From UBA7672 sp964550535 (GTDB lineage: Bacteria > Pseudomonadota > Alphaproteobacteria > Caulobacterales > Hyphomonadaceae), in assembly GCA_964550535.1 (NCBI GenBank), contig CAZJZQ010000163.1:1-5952 (forward strand): DNA of 5,952 nt, in the 5' to 3' direction. The position numbers and the translations under genes are program-made. The stretch's first letter is position 1. Each line of letters begins with the position of its first letter. Shown here piece by piece: positions 1 to 5,952 of the stretch. The notes under the pieces are model-generated. The model was given only the letters and a program-made list of their open reading frames with translations, was not told the DNA's origin and did not search any database.

Positions 1-1767
<1,767 letters not shown>

Positions 1768-1787
1768 TAACGCCTATCCGCTGTCAG

Positions 1788-1800
1788 TCGTCGGCGACGA
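1788..1800 (-). promoter_or_regulatory. Small hairpin in the presumed secA 5' leader
   Basis: TCGTCGGCGACGA is self-complementary around a three-base loop (TCGTC, GGC, GACGA) and ends 20 bases before the secA ATG. It would lie in the mRNA leader just upstream of the weak ribosome-binding sequence GGATAGG. It could influence secA translation, but a stem of five GC-rich pairs is common by chance in DNA of this composition. No SecM-like peptide gene is seen near it. Confidence 0.2.
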
Positions 1801-1817
1801 TCGCGACGCCCGGTGCT

Positions 1818-1829
1818 ATACATTTGTAT
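1818..1829. repeat. 12-base AT-rich palindrome ATACATTTGTAT
   Basis: ATACA and TGTAT are perfect reverse complements around a two-base centre, in otherwise GC-rich DNA. It overlaps the candidate minus-strand -10 TATAGC, about 50 bases upstream of secA. The placement would suit a dimeric regulator's operator or simply a melting region of the promoter. No known operator was matched. Confidence 0.35.
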
Positions 1830-1833
1830 CCGG

Positions 1834-1881
1834 GGGAGTTATCCGGCCTCGGGTACGTCCACGCTCCGTGGGACAACTCCC
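1834..1881. repeat. 11-bp imperfect inverted repeat in the divergent promoter region
   Basis: GGGAGTTATCC at 1834-1844 is matched by GGACAACTCCC at 1871-1881, the reverse complement in 10 of 11 positions, with 26 bases between them. In a minus-strand transcript the single mismatch becomes a U-G pair, so the arms could form an unbroken stem in RNA reading towards secA. It could be a paired protein-binding site or a leader stem if secA transcription starts upstream of it. There is no T-run after either arm, so it is not an intrinsic terminator. Confidence 0.4.
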
Positions 1882-2001
1882 TCGACTTGCGCTTGGGCGA
1901 GACGTAAGGACCAGCCTACCCAGTGTCAATCCGACTGCTGGCCACGGGCCTGCACAGGACCTGGTAGCCTTAGACTGCTTGATGACCGCTTAAACTGCCT
2001 C

Positions 2002-2006
2002 GGGAG
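2002..2006 (+). promoter_or_regulatory. Ribosome-binding site that fixes the parvulin start
   Basis: GGGAG lies six bases before the ATG at 2013. The alternative in-frame ATG at 2034 (Met8) has no purine-rich sequence upstream, so the start at 2013 is preferred, although both give a workable lipoprotein signal peptide. Confidence 0.6.
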
Positions 2007-2012
2007 CCAGCC

Positions 2013-3134
2013 ATGGGCGTTCGCACGCATCTTATGGGGACAGCCGGGATACGGCCTCTGGTTCTGGCGTTTGCCTTGCTTTTGGGCGGCTGCGGGGAAT
2101 CCGATACCGGCCGGCGTCTGGATGCCGTTTCAGACCCTTCGGCGGTCGCTGCGACCGTGAACGGGCAACCGATCTATGTTTCCGACGTGAACATGGAGGC
2201 GGAGGCCCAGAATCTGGTCGAGCGGGGCGGGCAGCTGGAGGTGGACAGCGCCGAATTCAACCATGTGCTCGACAGCCTGATCGACGTGAAGCTGCTGGCC
2301 ATGGAAGCGGAAGGGCGGGGGCTGGACGCTGACCCGCAGGCGCAGCACCGGCTCGAATCAGCGCGCATGCATATCCTTGGAAATATCCTTGTGGACTCCG
2401 TCGTCGCCGAGCGCGTGGACGAGACGGCGATCCGCAAGATGTACGAAGCGCAGATCGCGATCTGGGAGCTGGGCGAGGAAGCGCGCGTGCGCCACATCCA
2501 GACGGCGACGCGCGAGGAGATCGACCAGGCCGCCAATGAAGTGCGCGGCGGGGCGGATTTCTCGGTCGTGGCCTCGCGCCGGTCGGCCGACGAGGCCACG
2601 CGCATGGATGGCGGCGATATCGGCTATCTGAGCGAGGATGACGCGACGCCGGAATTCGCGGCGGCGATCCGCCAGACCGAAACCGGATCGGTGTCGCGCC
2701 CGTTCCGGACGGAGCTGGGCTGGCACATCATCCGCATCGAGGAGCGGCGCAAGGAGCGCCCGCCGTCGCTGGACGAGTTGCGCGATCCGATCCTGAAGCA
2801 TCTCACCACGGTGCAGATCGGCGAGGTTCTGAAAGAGCTGCGCACGACGGGACGCATCCAGAAGCTGACGGCGCCGCAGAACTCGTCGCTGGAGGTTGAT
2901 CCGTTCGATGTGGACCCGCCGCCGCGCCCGGCGCCCGCAGCGCCGCGTCCGCAACAGCAAGCCCCGCCGCAGGTCGAGCCAACCCCGCAGCCGCAGGCCC
3001 GGCCGCCATCGTTTGAAGCGGCGTCGCCCACGCCGCCGCCGTCCAATCCCGCGCCTGCGCAATCGCAACCTGCCGCTCCGCAGGCCGCGCCGCCCGCGCC
3101 CGTCAGCGAAAGCCGTGAAGGCGACACTCCATGA
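2013..3134 (+). CDS. Parvulin-type peptidyl-prolyl cis-trans isomerase, predicted lipoprotein with Pro-rich tail
   Basis: Predicted SurA/PpiC-like foldase, catalysing cis-trans isomerisation of prolyl bonds in exported proteins. Residues 1-26 form a signal peptide (R14, then the hydrophobic stretch PLVLAFALLLGG) ending in lipobox LGGC, with Cys27 the likely lipidated residue. Gly at +2 is compatible with outer-membrane sorting by the enteric rule. Residues about 46-150 resemble the SurA-type N-terminal helical chaperone segment (VAATVNGQPIYVSDVN). The parvulin domain spans about 155-245, with RVRHIQ (158-163), GGDIGYL (200-206) and GWHIIRI (236-242). Residues about 301-363 are rich in Pro, Ala and Gln and look disordered, which is unusual for the family. 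The gene is divergent from secA and its stop overlaps the argJ start by four bases, so the two are probably co-transcribed and translationally coupled. Fold assignment is firm; lipidation and substrates are inferred. Confidence 0.9.
   Translation: MGVRTHLMGTAGIRPLVLAFALLLGGCGESDTGRRLDAVSDPSAVAATVNGQPIYVSDVNMEAEAQNLVERGGQLEVDSAEFNHVLDSLIDVKLLAMEAEGRGLDADPQAQHRLESARMHILGNILVDSVVAERVDETAIRKMYEAQIAIWELGEEARVRHIQTATREEIDQAANEVRGGADFSVVASRRSADEATRMDGGDIGYLSEDDATPEFAAAIRQTETGSVSRPFRTELGWHIIRIEERRKERPPSLDELRDPILKHLTTVQIGEVLKELRTTGRIQKLTAPQNSSLEVDPFDVDPPPRPAPAAPRPQQQAPPQVEPTPQPQARPPSFEAASPTPPPSNPAPAQSQPAAPQAAPPAPVSESREGDTP
2913..3101 (+). repeat. Low-complexity coding stretch for the Pro/Ala/Gln-rich tail
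   Basis: This stretch encodes about residues 301-363 of the isomerase and is dominated by CCG/CCC proline, GCG/GCC alanine and CAG/CAA glutamine codons, with runs such as PAPAAPRPQQQAPPQ. There is no exact tandem unit. The frame stays open with the same stop as the domain-coding part, so it is genuine coding sequence and not a frameshift artefact. Such tails are often linkers or wall-spanning extensions; here they would follow the catalytic domain. Confidence 0.7.
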
Positions 3135-4384
3135 GCAGCGGACTGGACTTGCCGGTGTCGCCGCTGGCGCCCGAACGGTTTCCCGTCATGCCGCGCGTCG
3201 GCGGGATGGAGATCGCGACGGGCTCGCTGGGGCTCTACAAGGGACGCACGCGCGACGATCTGCTTGTGGTGCATTTTCCCGAAGGCGCTTCGGTGGGCGG
3301 CGTGTTCACGACGTCCTCGACGCGCTCGGCGGATGTCGACTGGTGCCGCGAGGCCTTGGCCGCGGGCGGCGGGCGTGCGCGGGCGCTGGTGGTCAACGCC
3401 GGTAACTCCAACGCTTTCACGGGCGCCGCCGGCGTCGCCAAGAACCGCGCAACGGTCGAGACGGCGAGCGGCCTGACGGGGTGCGCGCCGCATGAAGTCT
3501 ATATTTCCGCAACCGGCGTGATCGGCGAACCCTTGCCGCCCGAACTGGTGGCCAATGGCGTGAGGGCCGCGTGGAGCAGCCTGGCTGCGCCCGACTGGGA
3601 GAAGGCCGCGAACGCCATCCGCACCACCGACACGTTCGCCAAGGCGGCGGGCGAGGTGGCGGACCTGAACCGGCGCAATGTCTCCATCGCGGGCTTCGCC
3701 AAGGGCTCGGGCATGATCCAGCCGAACATGGCGACGACGCTGAACTATGTGTTCACCGACGCCGCGCTGGGGCCGCGCGTGTGCCAGGCGCTGATCTCGC
3801 GGCTGTGCGATCTCACCTATAATTGCATCACGGTCGACAGCGACACGTCGACGTCGGACACGCTGCTGCTGTTCGCGACGGGCGCGGCGGGCGGGGAGCC
3901 TATAGACGACCCGGATGATCCGCGCCTGGAAGGCTTCACGCAGGCGTTGCACCGCGTGCTGGAAGACCTCGCCGTGCAGATCGTGCGCGACGGCGAGGGC
4001 GCCAGCAAGTTGATTGAGATCGAAGTGACCGGCGCGGTGAGCGACAAGTCGGCCAAGACGATTGCGGCGTCCATCGCCAACTCGCCGCTGGTGAAGACGG
4101 CGATTGCAGCGGGCGACGCCAATTGGGGCCGCGTCGTCATGGCGATCGGCAAATCGGGCGAGCCGGTGGAGCGGGACAGCATCTCGCTGTGGTTCGGCGC
4201 GCATCTGGTGGCGCGCGACGGAGCGCGGGCGCCGGAGTATTCGGAGAAGGCGGCGACGGCCGCTGTCTCCGGCCAGACGGTTCGCATCAAGGTGGATGCA
4301 GGCATCGGGCGCGGCGCCGCGCGTGTCTGGACCTGTGATTTCACTGATGGTTACGTGAAAATAAACGGCGCCTACAGAAGTTGA
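3131..4384 (+). CDS. argJ: ArgJ, glutamate N-acetyltransferase / ornithine acetyltransferase
   Basis: ArgJ transfers the acetyl group of N-acetylornithine to glutamate in the cyclic arginine pathway. Bifunctional forms also make N-acetylglutamate from acetyl-CoA; which type this is cannot be told from sequence alone. It is a cytosolic Ntn-fold enzyme made as a precursor that cleaves itself into alpha and beta chains. The 417-residue length is normal. Visible signatures are VNAGNSNAFTG (88-98), TTDT (165-168), the autocleavage motif KGSGMIQPNMAT (191-202) with cleavage expected between Ala201 and the nucleophile Thr202, DSDTSTSDT (236-244), DANWGRVVMAIGKSG, and the C-terminal end INGAYRS, near the common INADYRS. 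After Thr202 the family's usual Met is Thr (ATTL for ATML). The ATG shares ATGA with the parvulin stop, and GAAGG lies nine bases upstream. Identification is secure. Confidence 0.97.
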   Translation: MSSGLDLPVSPLAPERFPVMPRVGGMEIATGSLGLYKGRTRDDLLVVHFPEGASVGGVFTTSSTRSADVDWCREALAAGGGRARALVVNAGNSNAFTGAAGVAKNRATVETASGLTGCAPHEVYISATGVIGEPLPPELVANGVRAAWSSLAAPDWEKAANAIRTTDTFAKAAGEVADLNRRNVSIAGFAKGSGMIQPNMATTLNYVFTDAALGPRVCQALISRLCDLTYNCITVDSDTSTSDTLLLFATGAAGGEPIDDPDDPRLEGFTQALHRVLEDLAVQIVRDGEGASKLIEIEVTGAVSDKSAKTIAASIANSPLVKTAIAAGDANWGRVVMAIGKSGEPVERDSISLWFGAHLVARDGARAPEYSEKAATAAVSGQTVRIKVDAGIGRGAARVWTCDFTDGYVKINGAYRS

Positions 4385-4415
4385 CCCCTCCCGTGCACGC
4401 CGGACTCACCGCGAT

Positions 4416-4850
4416 ATGAGACAACCCGACAACGCAAGACCGTTGGTGATCGTCGCCGCGGCGGCTCTGGTGCGGGACGATGGCCGGCTGCTGCTGGCGC
4501 AGCGTCCCGAGGGAAAGTCGATGGCCGGGCTCTGGGAACTGCCTGGGGGCAAGCTTGAACCGGGCGAAAGCCCGCAGACAGCGCTCGTGCGCGAACTGCG
4601 CGAGGAGCTGGAGATCGGTGTTGATCCCGCCGACCTGCAAGCCTTCACCTTCGCTGCGCATGGCTATGAGAAATTCGAACTGCTGATGCCGGTGTTTCTG
4701 TGCCGCAAGTGGACGGGCGAGCCGGACGGACAGGAAGGCCAGTCGCTGGCGTGGGTCGCGCCGGGCGAGGCGAAAAGCTATCCGGTGCCGGACGCCGACA
4801 TTCCGCTGATCGAGTATTTTGTGCAGTGGTCGAAGGGGATGCGCCAATGA
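4416..4850 (+). CDS. mutT: MutT-like Nudix hydrolase (8-oxo-dGTP diphosphatase family)
   Basis: Predicted nucleoside triphosphate pyrophosphohydrolase. MutT clears 8-oxo-dGTP from the nucleotide pool and so prevents A:T to C:G transversions. The protein has 144 residues, slightly above the roughly 130-140 usual for MutT. The entry strand LLLAQRPEGKSMAGLWELPGG precedes the Nudix box at 45-67 (G45, E51, R59, E60, E63, E64), so the metal-binding glutamates are intact. The consensus Gly near the end of the box is Glu66, giving EELEI where EELGI is usual. The later HGYEKFELLMPVFLCRKW fits alphaproteobacterial MutT proteins. The gene begins 31 bases after argJ with only a weak ribosome-binding sequence, and its stop overlaps the pilin start as ATGA. 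Family is certain; the precise substrate is inferred. Confidence 0.93.
   Translation: MRQPDNARPLVIVAAAALVRDDGRLLLAQRPEGKSMAGLWELPGGKLEPGESPQTALVRELREELEIGVDPADLQAFTFAAHGYEKFELLMPVFLCRKWTGEPDGQEGQSLAWVAPGEAKSYPVPDADIPLIEYFVQWSKGMRQ
4833..4838 (+). promoter_or_regulatory. Ribosome-binding site for the small pilin gene, inside mutT
   Basis: AAGGGG lies eight bases before the ATG at 4847, within the last codons of mutT. Together with the ATGA overlap, it supports 4847 as the true start of the pilin gene and suggests translation either by fresh initiation or by re-initiation after mutT. Confidence 0.6.
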
Positions 4851-5050
4851 GGCTCTCGCTGCCGAAACGTTTCCTGCGCGACCGCAAGGGCGGCACGGCC
4901 ATCGAGTATGGCCTGATCGCCAGTCTCATCACGATCGGGCTGATCGGGGCCATGACCTTGTGGGGCCAGGAGGCCACGGGAATGTATGGCGGTCTGAGCG
5001 ACGCCTGGCCCAGCGCGAACGCTTCCGAAGACGCAGGCGACGCGGAGTAG
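4847..5050 (+). CDS. Flp-family type IVb pilin, small
   Basis: A 67-residue protein with the class IVb prepilin pattern. A basic leader (MRLSLPKRFLRDRKG) is followed by GTAIEYGLIASLITIGLIGAM, a hydrophobic helix that begins with the Flp signature. A TadV/CpaA-type prepilin peptidase would be expected to cut between Gly15 and Gly16, placing Glu20 and Tyr21 at +5 and +6 and leaving a mature chain of 52 residues. The C-terminus is short and acidic (ASEDAGDAE). Flp pilins assemble through the Tad secretion machinery, but no tad/cpa gene is present in the window. The gene is last in the operon, overlaps mutT by four bases and is followed by a terminator 20 bases after its stop. It could be a genuine pilus subunit, a minor pilin, or a pilin-like membrane peptide with another role. 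Confidence 0.85.
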   Translation: MRLSLPKRFLRDRKGGTAIEYGLIASLITIGLIGAMTLWGQEATGMYGGLSDAWPSANASEDAGDAE

Positions 5051-5054
5051 CCGT

Positions 5055-5952
5055 TCAGCGCGTGCGGCCGCCGGACGGTCCGGTTTTTTCGCCCGTCGTG
5101 ATTTCCTTCACACCCAGAGCATCTGACAGGCGCACCGTGGCGCTGCCGGGACGTTTCGGTTTTGGCTGGTCTGGGGCGGGGGCCCAGCCTGACAGCGTGA
5201 TGAAGTCGAACGTCGCGCGCACTTTTCCATCGGGATCGGAAAAGCCCGCGCGATAGGTCTCCATCGCGCGCAGCAGCATCCCTCGCGTGAGCGGGGGCGC
5301 GCTGCGCGAGGCGAAGGCGGCGGTCTCGCCCATGCCGCGCAGATCGGACAACAACCGGAACGGATCGCGATAGCGGACGGTGCGCGTGTCGCCATCGGCC
5401 ACGGGCATGGCGAAGCCCGCACGTTGCAGGAGGCCCGCGCCGTCGATCACATCCATGAAGGGGGAGATGCGCATGGAGGCGCCGCCGCGAACCTCCTCCT
5501 CCGCCGACAGGAGAGAACGGCGCAGCTCGGTGAGCGTCCGGCCTCCGAGGGCGACGCCGATGAACAGGCCGTCCGGCTTCAGCGCGCGGCGGATCTGGAT
5601 CAGCGCGCCGGGAAGGTCGTTCACCCAGTGCAGGCTGAGCGCGGAGACGATCAGGTCGAACGAAGCGTCGGCGAAGGGCAATTCTTCCTCGTCCGCTGCC
5701 ACGCCGAGGGGGCGGGAGACGGCGGCAAGGGCGGGGCCCGCGCTGATGACGCCGCCGATGCGGGCGGACAGGTCCGGGTCGCGGCGCAGGGCGACTTCGA
5801 CCACGCCGCCCTGGGCGCCGAGATCGAGCACGCGGTCGAAGCGGCGGGGAATCGCGGAGAGGCGGTCGGCGATGTCTTCCGCTGCCGCCTGTTTCAGGAA
5901 AGAGTGGTCCGCGAACGCCCGCGCGGCGCGCGACCGGCGAAGGCGATGCAGC
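5055..5952 (-). CDS. NDUFAF5/BioC-like SAM-dependent methyltransferase-fold protein, N-terminus off window
   Basis: The frame stays open to the right edge, so the true start is outside; the GTG at 5831 is internal. The 40 codons before it read LHRLRRSRAARAFADHSFLK and onward, matching this family's usual N-terminal helix. The visible 298 residues show SAM-binding motif I VLDLGAQGG, the acidic DEEELPFADASFDLIVSAL segment, SLHWVNDLPGAL, ALKPDGLF, and LGGRTLTELR, all typical of alphaproteobacterial relatives of mitochondrial NDUFAF5. NDUFAF5 hydroxylates an arginine of the complex I subunit NDUFS7. The bacterial proteins are often labelled BioC-like methyltransferases, and the biochemical activity here is not settled by sequence. 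The C-terminal 35 or so residues are basic and low in conserved character, and their codons contain the terminator of the opposing operon. A complex I assembly role is inferred; BioC, methylating malonyl-ACP in biotin synthesis, is the less likely alternative. Confidence 0.88.
   Translation of the reverse strand, partial: LHRLRRSRAARAFADHSFLKQAAAEDIADRLSAIPRRFDRVLDLGAQGGVVEVALRRDPDLSARIGGVISAGPALAAVSRPLGVAADEEELPFADASFDLIVSALSLHWVNDLPGALIQIRRALKPDGLFIGVALGGRTLTELRRSLLSAEEEVRGGASMRISPFMDVIDGAGLLQRAGFAMPVADGDTRTVRYRDPFRLLSDLRGMGETAAFASRSAPPLTRGMLLRAMETYRAGFSDPDGKVRATFDFITLSGWAPAPDQPKPKRPGSATVRLSDALGVKEITTGEKTGPSGGRTR
5071..5089 (+). terminator. Rho-independent terminator of the parvulin-argJ-mutT-pilin unit
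   Basis: CCGGACGGTCCGG forms a stem of CCGGA with TCCGG around a CGG loop and is followed at once by six Ts (5084-5089). It lies 20 bases after the pilin stop and is oriented for plus-strand transcripts only, since the minus-strand side has no T-run following the stem. It lies within the last codons of the convergent methyltransferase-like gene. Confidence 0.85.

Larger units (their letters stand above)
1768..2012. promoter_or_regulatory. Divergent intergenic region between secA and the parvulin gene
   Basis: These 245 bases separate two divergently transcribed genes and should hold both promoters. The region is less coding-like than its neighbours, and the open frames crossing it show no family resemblance. 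An AT-rich patch at 1817-1830 contains a 12-base palindrome, and TATAGC on the minus strand (1815-1820) is a possible -10 for secA. TAGACT near 1971-1976 is a possible -10 for the parvulin operon. I could not match a good -35 hexamer to either, so exact promoters are not called. No tRNA, riboswitch or small RNA structure was recognised. Confidence 0.4.

Noticed and set aside
2624..4204. 526-codon minus-strand open frame spanning the parvulin tail and argJ
   Set aside because: Both genes on the opposite strand are secure. This frame is Arg/Gly/Ala-rich with no family resemblance, and it crosses the parvulin-argJ boundary, as expected for a composition artefact.
4341..4847. 168-codon minus-strand open frame opposite mutT
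   Set aside because: The plus strand holds an intact Nudix box over the same stretch; the antisense product shows no motif.
5055..5831. GTG at 5831 as the start of the methyltransferase-like gene
   Set aside because: It falls inside SAM motif I (VLDLG), and the 40 in-frame codons upstream encode the family's conserved N-terminal helix, so the gene continues beyond the window.

Overview
The window looks like chromosomal DNA of a GC-rich alphaproteobacterium, plausibly Caulobacterales/Hyphomonadales. This rests on the protein sequences: a SecA starting MFGIATKLLGSVNDRK, an ArgJ with the DSDTSTSDT signature, a NDUFAF5/BioC-like methyltransferase-fold protein, and the arrangement secA <- -> parvulin-argJ-mutT. 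A run of exactly 10 Ns inside secA marks a scaffold join. The sequence on its two sides does not fit together as one protein, so this is a draft and probably metagenomic assembly.

Layout: (1) 1-1767, minus strand: the first two thirds of secA (preprotein translocase ATPase), running off the left edge and interrupted by the N gap at 1298-1307. About 18 residues of SecA appear twice, once on each side of the gap, in diverged form. (2) 1768-2012: a 245-base divergent intergenic region with no convincing gene. It holds an 11-bp imperfect inverted repeat, a 12-bp AT-rich palindrome and a short hairpin just upstream of secA. (3) 2013-5050, plus strand: a compact four-gene unit. It encodes a parvulin-type peptidyl-prolyl isomerase lipoprotein with a long Pro/Ala/Gln-rich tail, ArgJ, a MutT-like Nudix hydrolase and a small Flp-type IVb pilin. 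Two of the three junctions are 4-base ATGA overlaps. (4) 5071-5089: a strong intrinsic terminator for this unit, lying inside the 3' end of the convergent gene. (5) 5055-5952, minus strand: the NDUFAF5/BioC-like gene, whose 5' end lies beyond the right edge.

Taken together, the window pairs protein export (SecA) with an exported, probably lipid-anchored folding factor. The folding factor's mRNA also carries arginine biosynthesis (ArgJ), nucleotide-pool sanitation (MutT) and a pilin. No undescribed defence, mobile or RNA system is visible. The items most worth checking are the inconsistent SecA junction, the isolated pilin coupled to mutT, and the Pro-rich tail of the isomerase.
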